Below are positions 22,701-35,700 of a DNA stretch of 64,000 nt, piece after piece (the stretch's first letter is position 1; every line of letters begins with the position of its first letter). Where the stretch lies: contig VXBP01007531.1 in the NCBI GenBank assembly GCA_013400115.1, positions 808,260 through 872,259 on the forward strand. The letters run 5' to 3'. The translations under genes were made by a program, and so were the position numbers. This stretch comes from Rhinopomastus cyanomelas. Its lineage: Eukaryota; Chordata; Aves; Bucerotiformes; Rhinopomastidae. The notes below the pieces were generated by a model. The model did no database searches. It was not told the DNA's origin and was given only the letters and a program-made list of their open reading frames with translations.

Positions 22701-24495
22701 CCTAATTCTATTTCCTGCACTTGTGGTCCCGCAGCCTCCTTGGCTTTAATTTCTTTGGGAGGATGGAGAGGAAGGAACCTGGAAACGCAGCGTCTTCATG
22801 GCTGACTTGATGCGCAGGCAGTGCCATATTAGAACAAATTAGAGAATTAAAAAATAACCGACGACAGACCGAGGAAATGTCATCCCCAGCATAATAGTAT
22901 TAATTGAGCCCTGGGTTTTGCAGGCCAGGCTGGATTTAGAAAAAAAAACCCACACAAAGCCCAAAGCTGGAGTAATACGACTGGATTAATTACACTGGGA
23001 GGGATTTTAACTCCACCAGCCCAGGTTCTGCCCAGCCTCAATTTCTGAACTTGGTGATGCTGTCGTTCACGTTAGTGGTGACTTCTCCGCAAGGCAGATG
23101 TTTGATGGGCTCATGGGCACAGCAGGAGACAGGTTACCAAGGGGTGTCTTTGCTGAGGGATGAGTCGTTGCACAAATGCAAGAGTAGCCCAAGTGGCTTG
23201 AATAGGTCTCTTGGAGATCTGTCACTCTGTGAGTGAAGCACAATTGAGCATCTTACGTTCTGCTGACCTTGAGCTTGACTCAAACAGAATGGTCTGCTGA
23301 GGCTCTGCGAGCAGAAACTCCCTTGGTCTGTGCATTGGGTGTAACTCCAGCAGGTATTTCTGGGGGTTCCCTGAGCCCAGATGGAGTCACAGAGATATAG
23401 TAGGCATCAAAGAAACCAAACCAGTCCCTACTGATAAATATCCCAATGCTGTGCAAGAAAGAAGAGAGAAAGAAACAAATCCCCCCATGAAAGGAGAGAT
23501 GCTTGGGAAGATGAACCATCTGGTGACCATCTCTGTTTAACCTCCACCAACAGCTTGAAGATAAACAGAGGCAGAGGACTCAGAAATGATGTCAGGCTTT
23601 TTTTTTTCCCCAGGATTCCTACAGAGACAAGGCTGGGATGAGCAGAGCCTGCTTGCTCACAGTTACCTCACCATCTCCTTAGGTCTTCAGCTGAAACACT
23701 AAATTTTTCAACAAAGATCTCAGAGTTACACAGTTCCTACAAGTATTGTATTTCAAGGAAGCCAGCTGGGAAGGAGTCCCATAATGATCCAGAAGAGGGA
23801 AAACCCAGACTCTTAGCAGCCACCAGAGAATCCTACAAGATAGGAAATCACAACAGTTCAGGTTTAATCTGCTCAGGAAATAAATCCTTTTAGAAAAGCT
23901 CTTCCTTTCTCTGTGAGGCCAAGCTACTACCCGAGATGAGAGCACACGGAAACATCCCAAAGACAATTTTTGCCTTCGAAATTCTGGCAGAAGGGGGATG
24001 GAAACCTTCGGAGTGGTCGCACGTAGAAACTTGATTTCTGCACAACTTCAGTCCTCACAAGAGCTACGAACAGCCTGAATGGCTTCAGCTAAAGGCCCTA
24101 TTTATGACCATGGAAATACAAAACACCCGGCTTACAGGACACCCACAAATGTCTCCGAACAGAGTAACATAACACAGTCACCCAGACTGGGGCAGTGCAG
24201 GCTGGAGCATGAGCACGGCTGAGACCATCACCCCCACTTCCAGGCTTTGGTCTCAGCACTGCGAGGAAGAGGATGTAGGGCGATACTGTTCCCCACATCC
24301 AAAGGAGAGCATCGGCTAGGGGTTGGGCTTTTAAAGAGGAGAGGGGAAAAAAAAGGGAAAGGAGGAAACTAGGACCAAAGATGTTAAGGAGCAAGCCTCT
24401 GCCTGTTTGTAGCTGCTGAGAAGTTCCAACAAGATGTTAAAAAACACAGAGCACTGCCCAGTCTCCCACAACAGCTATCAAAAAGTGAATCTGAT
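19733..24495. other. Unique sequence with regulatory-looking stretches
   Basis: No gene found. The stretches at about 21100-21340 and 22540-23010 have TF-type motifs (octamer, AP-1, several TAATTA-type words) and no repeat character. A purine-rich run lies at 21476-21505. Confidence 0.4.
21273..21308. promoter_or_regulatory. Octamer plus AP-1 motif pair (candidate)
   Basis: ATGCAAAT (21273-21280, perfect octamer) lies 21 bases before TGAGTCA (21302-21308, perfect AP-1 core). The AP-1 site sits inside a small inverted repeat, AAGTGA...TCACTT. Function is inferred from motif identity alone. Confidence 0.3.
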
Positions 24496-24834
24496 AGGGG
24501 AGGTCTTGTAGCAGCCTTCCAGTACCTGAAGGGGGCCTTTAAGAAAGCTGGACAAAGGCTTTTTACAAGAGTTTGTAGAGAGAGGATGAGGGGAAATGGC
24601 TGTAAGTTAGAAGAGGGGAGACTGTGATTAGATATTAGGAGGAAATTCTTTACAGTGAGAGTGCCAAGGCCCTGGAACAGGTTGCCCAGCAACATTGTAG
24701 CTGCTCCATCCCTAGTTCAAGACCAGGCTGGAAGGGGCTCTGGGAAATCTGGTCTGGTGAGAAGTGTCTACCCACAGCAGAGGTTTGGAAATAGATGATC
24801 TACAAGGTCCTTTCCAACCCAGACCAGTCTATGA
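24496..24834 (+). mobile_element. CR1 LINE fragment, sense
   Basis: Starts 'aggtcttgtagcagccttcc', then 'tgaagggggcctttaagaaa', 'gaggatgaggggaaatggc', 'attaggaggaaattcttta', 'ctggaacaggttgcccag', and ends 'accagtctatga'. ORF2 remnants are out of frame. A second CR1 of another subfamily starts within a few bases of its 3' end. Confidence 0.92.
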
Positions 24835-24840
24835 GAGCTT

Positions 24841-25176
24841 ATTGCTCTTTCCAACTACTACAAGAGGTTGTAGTGAGGCAGAGGTTGATCTCTTCTCCCT
24901 AGTGGCCAGTGATAGGATGAGGGGAAATGGCTTCAAGCTGCACCAGGTGAGGTTCACACCGGATGTCAGGAAGAATTTCTTCCCTGAAAGGGTTGTCAGG
25001 CATTGGAACAGCCTGCCCAGGAAGGGAGTTGAGCCACCATCCCTGGAGGTGTTTAAGAGAAGGGCAGATGATGCGTTAGGGAACAGGGTTTAGTCATGAT
25101 GATAGGGTTAGGAAAAGTTTGGACTCTACGATCTTGAAGGTCTCTTCCAGCCAAAACCGTTCTATGATTCTATGAT
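24841..25176 (+). mobile_element. CR1 LINE fragment, second subfamily, sense
   Basis: Opens with 'attgctctttccaactacta', then 'gaggttgtagtgaggcagag', 'gataggatgaggggaaatgg', 'gatgtcaggaagaatttctt', 'catccctggaggtgtttaag', and ends with the tail 'gttctatgattctatgat'. The plus frame 24764-25093 spans the ORF2 tail and keeps NFFPERVVRHWNSLPRKGVE. The tail octamers are cleaner than in the upstream neighbour. Confidence 0.93.
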
Positions 25177-28100
25177 ATCAGTCTATGAACTGCTGTTTCC
25201 ACACAGCAAGTCCTCCCAGGTCTACAGTACGCACGGCTGAGCTACAACTCCTGTCCTCTGGAAGCCGATACCCAATCTCCTACTCTCAGGTACTTCCACT
25301 GGAGCTTCAGGCATGAAGCCCTGGGCAGCTCTGTCCACACTGTGGGTTCCCCAGGAACAGCCCCAACCCCACATCTGACTCTCTGACTGCTGGATAGCAT
25401 CTTCACTGCAGCCAGCCGGCCCTCACTTCTCTCATTTGACTCATTGGAGCCTTGTTAGGGAGACCAAAGCATTTGTTTATGGAGACAAAAGACAATGACA
25501 GCTGCCTTGAATTCTTGGCATGGGAAGTGTTTTATGTTGAAACCGGCCTCTTTTTTGTCTTTTCCAAACCCCCAAATTTGTAGCCACAATTTTTCTTTAC
25601 CGTCGGCATTTTCCAAAGTCTGGCAGATGCTTTCAGGATCATTTATCAATATTTTTCATTTGCCTGTCCAAAACGGTTTGCTCAACCAGGAATTGCGTTT
25701 TTTCCTCTCCTCTCCACAAGCCGCTGTTTTCAGGAAGGAAAATTTGTTGCCATCGGAGACAGGGCAGCCAAGTTGGTAAAAGGAGTTTGTTAAAGAGATT
25801 AAAAATGGATCTCGGCTCCTAGAGCATTTTAGACGTTGCAGACCAGAAGCAATCTGAAATGACAGCCTTGGAAATAGTTTCTCAGAAAATCTGTCACCAG
25901 CTCACACTGGATTTTGTTTTGTAACTGAGAAAAATTGCGCTCCTTGTGGAGTTGCACATTTTAATCTCTTCCACATTGAAACGGATGGAAATGAAGTCTT
26001 CAAACAGATTGTCCAAGTTGGGCTCGGGCCTTTGCAGGCAAACTCAGAATGCAACACTGACCATTAGATGTCAAAAAAAGAGAACATAGTACCTGAATGT
26101 CTGCAGTCTCTGCTACCCAGACATCAGTACAGAATTGCTTTATTAAATATCAACTTCACGAGAAACAATGGATTTCCCACTTACTGAGAAAATATTTCAC
26201 ATATGGGAAACCATTCAATGGTACCTGATGAAGCAAGAATCTGAGCAAGATCTACCCTTGATTTAGGCTGAGATCAAGAATATTAAGAGAAGGTTTGGAT
26301 CACAGCTCCGTATTGCCCAGGCTGCAGAGGCATGATGATCCCCAGGGAGATCTACGTGGATGTTGAGTATTGCAGAGATTTCTACACCAGCACCATTTAA
26401 GACTCTTCCAATCTTCAGTGGTCATGCTAAGACTGATGTCAAGTACCTGAGGAAACTCAGACAAGCCACATAAATCCAGCCAGGGAACCAAACATCTCAG
26501 CCTGACTCAAACAAACATAGGATGAGATGTGCGTTGGACTGGTCTAAACTGTGGGGAAGTCAGGTTATGCTTGCAGAGACCTGAACCACCCAAGAAAGCC
26601 ACTGCCAGTTCTTAGACAAACACAAACCCACAGGTAATTCCCATTTTGTCACATGAACAACATTAAAACTCACTACTTGGAAGCAATTTCTTCCAACTCT
26701 GGGGATCTGAACACGATTCACCTCAGAACAAGAGAAGTTACAAAAGCCTTTAGAAAAGACCTGCTGCTGTTCTGTCAGTCCCCAAACCCACCCACCCACT
26801 CATCAGAGGAGAAACACCAATGAGTTAAAGGCTTTGGAAATAGAAAACCAGTCATGAAAGAGAATAAAAAAATTATATAGATGCTTCCACCACTACATCA
26901 GCATTTTCCCCCACCTTGCCTACTGCTTGACACATCATTACCTGGTAATGGGTCTCTCAGCTCTGGGTGGGAATGGGAGTGAAAGAGCTGCTGGGAACCG
27001 AAGGGCCATGGCTTAATAAAACCAGAGATCCACGTCTGGAAAAGGTAGAGCAGACATATAGAATTGCAAAAGAGGCCCTTGCTCACACGGGCTGGGGCTC
27101 AGCCCTGCAAAACTGTCAAATGCCTCCTGCGACGAGTGGGAGGGAGAGGTGCTCACATGACGGTACTGAAGCCCTCACTTGTTCATTACTTGACTCCTGG
27201 TTTTACTATTCCCCTTAATGGACTCCACTTCCTCCCCATTCCCTGTACATGTGCGTGAAAAGGATCGGACCTCCACGTGTGCTGGCTCTCTGCTGAGAAA
27301 CACCCCATAGAATCACAGGGACTTTATCTCATCTGCAGCCTTCAACACCTTCCGACAGAGAATGTGCTTTGTACCGTCCAGGCTGGATTCAAAACTATTG
27401 CAAAACACATCAACAACAACAAAGACAATCATTTTCCTTGTTTAGATTTCACTGGAGCTGCCAGAAAACCCAGCTGGGTGAAGGATTCTAATGGTGTTTT
27501 GCAACTCCTTTCCTTAGAAGTTTTCTTTTGCAAAGATTTGTGAACATTTGTATTGTCTTTTGACAAAAAAATCCACCTCAACACTTAAGATGATTTTTTG
27601 CAGTTATTTCTCTCTAAATCTGACTTCTCTCTAAATCAGGAAAGGAAAATCTAAAACCTTAAAAGATTTGTGATTCTGTTTCTTACAGACCCACTTTTCA
27701 ACATAAGGGGCTCTTTAATGGTTTCCATTCTTTAGGGGAACGAACATTGAACACCAACCATCAAGTGTGAATGAATGAAGTTCTGGTGCCTTAGAAAACT
27801 GCACCCCAGACCAAATTCTCTGATGAAGAAGGGAGTAGTCTATCCTAATTTAGAGTGGGTTTGATCTAGTAACCCTGGTTGGCTTGGTAGCTCATGCAGA
27901 GGAATGGACAGCTCAAGAGTTGTGTAGAGAAATGGTCCTCCTGAGCTGCCTGCTTCTCTCCACTGGCACCTGTAGAAGATGACACTGGCTGGGTGGTTCT
28001 AGCAGAAGGTGACACTTATCTGTCTGCTACCACAAGTGAAGCCAGTCAAGCCCACAGAAACATTCCTGGCACACAGACAACCCAATATTCCACTACTAAA

Positions 28101-29517
28101 GAGCCTGCCTCACGCTTCTGTGACTTCAGGACAGCAAGATCCACCTGAGGTTCGTCACTGCCTTCCACAGCTCTCAAACACCAGAAGGCAAATTTACAAC
28201 CTCATGACCCAGCCTTTGGAAGTCACGCCCTAAACACTCCAATGTTACCAGCCACCACCGACTGCTCACACCGCACAGGCAACCATCCCACTGGTGGACA
28301 CTGATTGTTTACACAAAAATCTTCATTCAGGTGTAGATTTCTAGGACTCACTTCATCTGTAGAAGCTGTTCTGCTAAGAGCTTTGCATGACCAGAGGACT
28401 ACGGAGCTGGGTAAGGCTTGTCAAGCCAACGAGAGCAGATTTCTCTAATCAACAGCCCAGTATAGGCTCCTTTTACACCTCAAAGCAATGTAACTCATAC
28501 CAACTTCATCTCCAATGCCCATCAAAATCACTCCCATACCCTGCAGATCCTAACAGCTCTTGAAATTCCCACTGTTTCAAATCCAATCTCTTCCTTTTGG
28601 GTGGCCCCTGTCACTAACTGGCTGCCAGCTGTTGGAGGTAAAGTGATGGAACCTGTCTACCACCTAAGAACTGGAAGGTGAGCCAACCCCAGCCTGGGCA
28701 TCTGTGCAGTTCTTTAAAGGAGGGAATTAGTAATCACTACAGGAAGTGGAATATCCCAGCCCCTACATGGCTCAGTTTTCCAGTCTGGGTTCACTTGGCC
28801 CTTCCTTTGTCCTTCACCACTTTCTCCCTAGGAAAAGCAGAGTCCTCTTCCTTTACAGTCACTTGGTGTGTGATGGAGCTAAGGGACCCTGGTGAGCAGC
28901 GACACAAGCCAGACCCGTGCACTATGGGGCAGTGACCAGCCAAAAGCCCCTGCCACTGCCCCCAGGGCTTGGTGCCTGGCCAGGACATGCAGGAACTAGG
29001 TTCATTAGGTGCAACTGGTTTTTGCATTAGCAGATACCAGGCTGCTTCTCCAGCCCCCTCACCCCACGTACCCCCACCCTTGTTACTTCCGCACACAGCA
29101 GCACAACCTCATTTCAAACCTCCGATCTGTCTGTTTAGTGTCTTCATAAAGGAGGGGGGAAATGAAAGAGGCTGGGGGAAGGGGATGGGATGACTACACC
29201 AGTAACTCGTCTCTTTAATTTCTCTGTGACACCATCCCCTGCATACCCTGGGGACAGAGGCTTCAAAGGGAGCTACAAATATTTACTAATTCTATTAACA
29301 GGATACAAATTGTTTTCAGGGGAGCATCAGCCACACAAACCCATGTCAGCCCTCCCCTTGCTCACACCCCCACCCCAGCACAGCCATATACACTCTATAG
29401 GCAACCGGTCCTTCCCGCCTCCCCAATTTTTCCTAAGTTCAAGATGAGTTGAAGGGTCAAAAAGGCAAAGGGTGTTTCAGAAGTTTAGCAGACAGCATTT
29501 GGTAAGGGGAAGGCAGC
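25177..29517. other. Unique sequence, partly regulatory-looking
   Basis: No gene or transposon recognised. A balanced-composition stretch at 25480-25990 resembles a conserved non-coding element. A 13-bp direct repeat with a 17-bp period occurs at 27608-27637. Confidence 0.4.
27608..27637. repeat. 13-bp direct repeat, 17-bp period
   Basis: TTCTCTCTAAATC occurs at 27608-27620 and again at 27625-27637 with TGAC between. Confidence 0.9.
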
Positions 29518-29535
29518 GGGAGGGGGGTGGGGGGA
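29518..29535 (+). other. Candidate G-quadruplex run
   Basis: GGG-A-GGGGGG-T-GGGGGG supplies at least four G3 tracts with single-base or zero loops on the plus strand. Folding is a prediction from the pattern. Confidence 0.5.
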
Positions 29536-32160
29536 GCAAGGAGAGAAGGAATCTGGCATGCATTAGGCTGAGCAGTTCCAAACAGCCATCCTCCACAGAC
29601 TTGTTACTTGCTTGCTTTCTCACAGCAGTTTCCCCCCTTTTTTTATGTAATTTGTGGTTTATTTAAGGTTTAGGGGTTGGTTTTTTTTTTTTTGTTATAT
29701 CAGCCAACAACTGTACTTTTGTCTCCTTCTCCCACCATCCTGTGCTCCTGCTCATGTGTGATGGTCAGGATGGAGCACTCAGCCACATCCCACATGATTT
29801 GCCAAGGAGCTGCTGCTGCAAGGGTTTGTAATAGTGGCTGGAAACTTGAAAGGGGAAGAAAATGTCCCATTATGGACAAGAAAGTTGCTTAATGCAGCAA
29901 GACGCTTCATTCCCACTAAAACACAGTGGAGGAGGAATGATGCTCACTGGTATCCCAGCACTACCCCACTGCTCAGGCACACTGGAAGTTGTGAGCTTTC
30001 TAGCAAGGAGAGGAAGGCTTTAGCCAAAGGCCACGGTGGCTGGTGTGCAGTTTGATTGGGTATAATCAGAGTTAATACCAGCTAAGCCTTTGGCTCCACA
30101 TAGTCTTCCAAGATGTAATTTTCCACAGAACTTCAACGTTGACCCATAGCTCATTATGTTTTATGAGCCCCAAGTAAGAGCACTACAAGGCTACACAACC
30201 AAACGCAGTGTCCGGCCCCAGAAAGCAAATGCAGCCAACCAGACAGATGACCAAAGGCACACAAACAGAACAAGATGCCATCAATTGGGACTGGGGCATC
30301 AAGTGGGTCAGATCTGACATCTGGATACTCCCTCAGCCTGGAGAGAGAGGAGAACTCGGCTCAGCACCACAGCACTGTGGGACAACAGCAAGTGAAGTGC
30401 TGTGTGGCAGATCTGTCCCTTTGCTGTCACCAGACCACTAGGTGGGACACAGAGAAGGCTGTTCCCTCACATCGAGGTGACCTCCTGGGTAGGGGAGGGC
30501 TGTGCATCACTTCATGTGTTAACCTTTCCTGGAGTGCCAAGCTGGGGGTCAAGGGGTACTAAAGCCAGAGTAGTGTGTTCCGCACATTGTGGAGGAGCTG
30601 CTGAAGAGGACCTGCCTTCGGCCAACCAGATGTGAGAGCTGAAACTCATGGTACTCTGTGATTGAAAGAAAATGAACCACCTGACCAAAGATTACCATAA
30701 TCTTAGCTACAAATCTTGTTTCTTTGCTTCTTATAGGACAGGACCCTACTGGTCCTCCAGAATGTTTTCCATCAAAAGAAAACAAGTAGAAAACCCCTTG
30801 TATTTTAGTGGAAATCTCCTACTCCTTCAGAAACAAACCCAAACCAACTGACTCAACTTTTGGAGAGGGATGGAAGGGCACGGGGACAATAAAGCAGCAG
30901 GGAGAGAGGGCAGATGAGGAACGAGAAAGCCCTGTTGCACATCACCCAACTTCAGGTAGTTGTCTCAGGCACATGTAGGAGAAGTCACATTGGCCCCGCC
31001 TTATCAGTGAAAGACATAGGTACCTCCAGAGGGCAATTTAAACCTCGGGTGGATTAAAGTGCCCTTTGGCACTAAGCAGTTCAATAGTGCCTGAAATTAG
31101 CCTGGATGAATCCAGGGCTTAATCAGCAAATGGACTTTTCATTCCATGAAAAGTGTCAAGATTGCAAATTATTCTTCATTTTAAATGAGGGCCAAAATAA
31201 ACCAACCCAACCCCACCATCATTTCATTTCCTGCCCCCCCCATGATTTATTTTTAAATTCATTTGAGTTAATCAAAGTGTCTATTTTGAGGCCCTTCAAA
31301 ACACTCCCATTTCATTTTACACAATTCTTCATTCATCTAAATACAAACCACATTTTAAAAATTAAAAATTCTCCCTTGCAAGGAGACAGAATAAAGTCCT
31401 TTGGTTAGCAGCTACTGAAGTCAGGACATTATTTCCCCTTTAGGTTGTTTAAAACAAGAATTCCTGAAAACCTATCCCTATGCTCATAGGTACACAATAT
31501 TTTCCATTAAGATGATGATGTTTTCTTAGAAGAAACCAATACAGCCGCACTGTTTAGACTTCTTCGAGCTGGTGTGACTCAATTAGCCCACAGAAGATAA
31601 GGCAAGGGCTGGATGGAGCTTGTCCAGTGGCCTTTTATCCCAATGCAGAAGCCAGAGGAGCTGGAGAGCAGTTTTTACCAGCAAAGGACATGGTGCCTAT
31701 CTTCTACCATGTGCTGCTCTGTTTGGCTGTTGCTTCAGTGCCATAGGGCTCCAGCAAGAGCCTTCTGATGTGCAGTTCAAGAGGGAACAAAGGAGGAAGT
31801 TAAAATAAAATAAAATCTACCAAATCTGTTCTCTGATAGCTTTCAAGTGCTCCAAGTGTCAACCTCCTGGCCACACCCGCACACAGCACAGAGGCCTTGG
31901 TTTGCTGAAGTTCCTGCAGCGTATTTTCAAGTCAGCTGCAGGAGAACAGAAAGATGTGGCCTTGGAAAAAACCCTCTAAGTGCATAAACAGCTGTGGCCA
32001 CTTTTCCTACGGCTGACATCTCAAGGTTGCTGCAGGAGGGGAGAATAAGGACAAACAAGGCTTTGTAACAGGCTCTCCAAAGCCACGTGTCTCCCATGTG
32101 TCCTTAAAGACTCCTTAAAGAGTTCAGCAATTGAAGCTGGGGAGAGATTCTAGTTGCTTT
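29536..32160. other. Unique non-coding sequence
   Basis: Holds a T-run at about 29681-29693 and an AT-rich, repeat-free stretch at about 31000-31420 that resembles conserved non-coding DNA. No gene recognised. Confidence 0.4.
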
Positions 32161-32760
32161 CACAGAATCACAGAACATTACGGATTGGAAGGGACTTCAA
32201 AAGATCCTCTAATCCAATCCGCCTGCCAGAGCTGGATGCCCTATATCCAGTCACATAGGAATATACCCAGGCGGGTTTTAAACATCTCCAGAGAAAGAGA
32301 CTCCACAACTCCCCTGGGCAGCCCATTCCAGTGCTCTGTCACCCTCACTGGGAAAAGTTCCTTCTCCTATTGATGTGGAACCTCTTATGTTCCAGCTTAC
32401 ACCTGTTGCCCCTTATCCTATTATTAGATGACAGTAAGAAGAGTCTGGCTCCATCCTCATGACACCCACCCTTCACGTATTTGTAAACATTAATGAGTTC
32501 ACCCCTCATTCTCCTCTTCTCCAAGCTAAAGACACCTAGCCTTTCCTCACCAGGGAGATGTTCAACTCCATCATCTTTGTGGCTCCTTGCTGGACTTTCT
32601 CCAGCAGCTCTGTGATTCTGTGTCCTTCTTGAACTGAGGGGCCCAGAACTGGGCACAATATTCCAGATGTGGTCTCATCAGGGCAGAATAGAGGGGGAGG
32701 AGAACCTCTCTTGATCTACTAAACACCCCCATTCTGATCCACCCCAGAATGCTTTCTGGT
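32161..32760 (-). mobile_element. CR1 LINE fragment, inverted
   Basis: Begins CACAGAATCACAGAACATTA. It runs further into ORF2 than most copies here and ends near 'ttctgatccaccccagaat'. The minus frame at 32345-32656 keeps EERLGVFSLEKRRMRGELIN and later NRIRGNRCKLEHKRFHIN. A small deletion in the RELGL block and other indels break the frame. Subfamily features (the 'ctgccagagctggat' block) match the 11.7-kb copy. Confidence 0.95.
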
Positions 32761-35700
32761 AGCTGCTCTTTGCGTAGACCTGGTGTAGATTTCTACAAAT
32801 ACCTGCAGGCAACCAAGTGCCTGCTACTGGTTGAAATTACAGATGAGGTGACACGGTCAAACATTCTTACTCACACAAGTGGTCATACAGCAAGCATTAA
32901 TTACACAAAGTGACCAGAACAGCCAAAGCCATTCCTCAAGAGTGGGCATTAGAAGATAAACCCGAGTATAATCTGCAGCACTTTCAGTTACCGCACTTGA
33001 TATTACACCAGTATGACCCTGGTAGCAAGTAATTTCCAAGCTGGGAATGAAACGGCCCTTGTCCTGGGCAGATGTGATGACACAGTGCTCACCTATTAAA
33101 CAGTGCAACGAGTCCAAGCAGCTGGTGCAGCCATTAGTGCTGCCTGGTCTGCTCATCACAGCACAGAGAGACCTGCACGTCCCTCTAAGGAGGGATCATA
33201 CAACACATACTGGTACTGAACCCAGTCTGCATGAGGGGCTGGGGACTCAGCCTGGACCAAGAGTGATCTCCAGAACAAAAGGCATAAGGCCAAGCAGAAC
33301 ACAATCAGTCAGGGGGCTACAGGCACCAGTCAGCCCATCCAGAAACTCTGAGCTCTGCTTCCTCCATGCCTGGCTGGAGAGGGAAAATGAGAACCATCTC
33401 CCCACCACCAAATATCCACAGGTACTAGGACCTCCACCCCCTCGTAGGCTTCCCTGTGGCCTCAGGCTGGAGCAACATGGTGAAAGCATCAGCACAGACC
33501 TCCAAGCAGCTGCTGCAGCAGTCAGCAGCTGCTGAAGAGAAGCTTCATAAGCTGCAGGGTTGCACTGATGGCCCCAGAGACAAGGTGTCAACTGACACAG
33601 AGCAACCTGCTCGGACTGACCGCATACCAGTCAGTGTGCTCTTAAAGTCCATCCTGCTGTGCTCTGTAGCACCCTAAACCCTCTGCTGCCTGTTTGACTA
33701 AACCCACTCCACACTCCTCTCACAGAACCTGGGCTGCATCTCAAGCTCAGATGCAAATAAAGACACTAACAGAGGCAGCTCTGAGCATTGTTTGCCGAGC
33801 ACTTCATCAGAGCAGGAGAGCTGCTGGCGCTGCGGCAGGTGAAGGCAGCTGTTATGGAAAATGAGCAGAGAGCAAGAGGCTGAATCTCCATCTACTCCCT
33901 GTGCTGGGCTCAACTCTCCATAAGCCTTAAAGAGGGAGGAAACAAACCAAAACAAAGCTCCCTCTCTGCATCAGCCTGTTTTGGCCATACGTCCTCCCGA
34001 CTGCAATGGCACTTGGGCCATCACCGCAACCCAATGAAGTGTTGCTGTAATTAAGGTTTAATGGCGCTGCACGACTGTGTCACAGCAAAGAGCTTTATAA
34101 CGGAGGTGGAATGCAATTTACTGCCCACCAGGTATGGGGCGATAAATCTGCAATATTTATTGGCAACAGAGAGAAATGTGATCCACAATTCCATATGTTG
34201 GGCTGGGGGAGGAGATGAACATCACTTCCTAAGGGGAAAACTTCCTTGGCTGCTCTTAGCCTCATACTGCTGTGCCCTGCAAATCAGGACAGGGTTCAGT
34301 GCCTGTAGACATCCCAAGGACCCGCAGGCAGCTTCTGAAACACACATGGACACCCCGGGGAAGCCCAGCTGCTTCAAGGGCAGGGAGTGGCAGCTGGTAC
34401 CCTGGTGGTTGGTTGGGGAGCGGATGCTCAGCCAGCACATCTGGCCAGCCCCGCATTCTTGCAATATGAGCCCCACGTGAACAGAAAACCTTGGGGCCAG
34501 CCCTACAGCTGGTGTAAACCAGCAAAGGAACACGGAACTGCACCCATCACATGGGTTTACTCTCCCCACACACACTTCTTTCACTTGAAACCTGTGGGCA
34601 GGCAGGAAACTGCATGTTAGGACATTTATTGCCCTCCAAAGGGGGAAGGGCTGAGCAGGCTGCAGAGCCTGTTCCTGAGGAACAGAGCCCATTCCCAGCC
34701 AGCTGCTCCAGACATTCACCTGCCCCCTCTGCTGCCCAGACAGACTTCAGGGGAACATCTGTTGCACTTCCAATGCACTGGCAAGTTTGGGTCAAAACAA
34801 AAATCACGCTCCAGTGACACATGGACTGCAGTGACCTCCTGGAAGGAGCAGCAAGAGGAGGTCGCTGGCCAGTTTTTAAGGCACAGAGATACAGCAGTAG
34901 TAACTAGAGCAGATCCATGTCTCTGAAAGGTTTTCAGCTGCACAAACACCCAGAAACCACCTGTGCCCATGTAAAGGAGACCTGTGTCTAGTACAGGTGA
35001 TTCATAGCTACTCTATTCACTTTTTAAGCTGACAAGGGATGTGTCTGGGATCAGGGCACACCATCCTCCTCAGTGTGCTGAGGTAGGTGTGTCAACACAG
35101 GAGACACTACCACTAGAAACACGAGCAAAATGCAGAACCTCTGCCAGGTGGAAAAGCCATCAGAGAAAAGTCCCAGTCTTAGAAGGTGCTGGGTGCCTGT
35201 GCTGAAAACTGGAAACAATGAATGGCCAGGCCCTCCCAGGAGTGGTTTAGGTGTTTCCTATGTGTCCAATAGATGTTTTCTCTTCAAGCGAAACAGGGAG
35301 CTGGTGGCTGGTCCTGCCTTCTGGCCAGGCTGAGGCAGATGCAGGGCTGTGCTGAAGGGGAAGCTAAGGTTTCACAGCTTTAACTCCTGTGCAGCTAACT
35401 GGCTTGTCTGAGGGTCACCGAGATGTGTTTGTGTGCATGTTCGAGTGTCAGAGACGAAGCAACAAACATGAGGGGCTTTTCCAACAAGATTAATCCTCTA
35501 CCAGAGCTGGCTGTGTCCCAGGAGGGAGTCTTGGAACTGCTGGCAGAAATCTACAATTAATGCTTTTTGCTTCAGTGGAGCTGCTTGGGAAGTGGCTGAC
35601 AGCCCTGCTTGGTCCACTTGGTCCTGATCCCAGGGCTTATGGTCTCAATTTCCCTCTCGGAATGAGTTTCACACATTAATTTCCTACTCCTCTCCACAAA

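Noticed and set aside
34222..34719. 165-codon minus-strand frame
   Set aside because: Overlapping frames on both strands with equal length and no protein-family pattern.
35380..35430. Possible further MIR relic ('ggcttgtctgagggtcacc')
   Set aside because: Too short; the neighbouring MIR core blocks are not visible.
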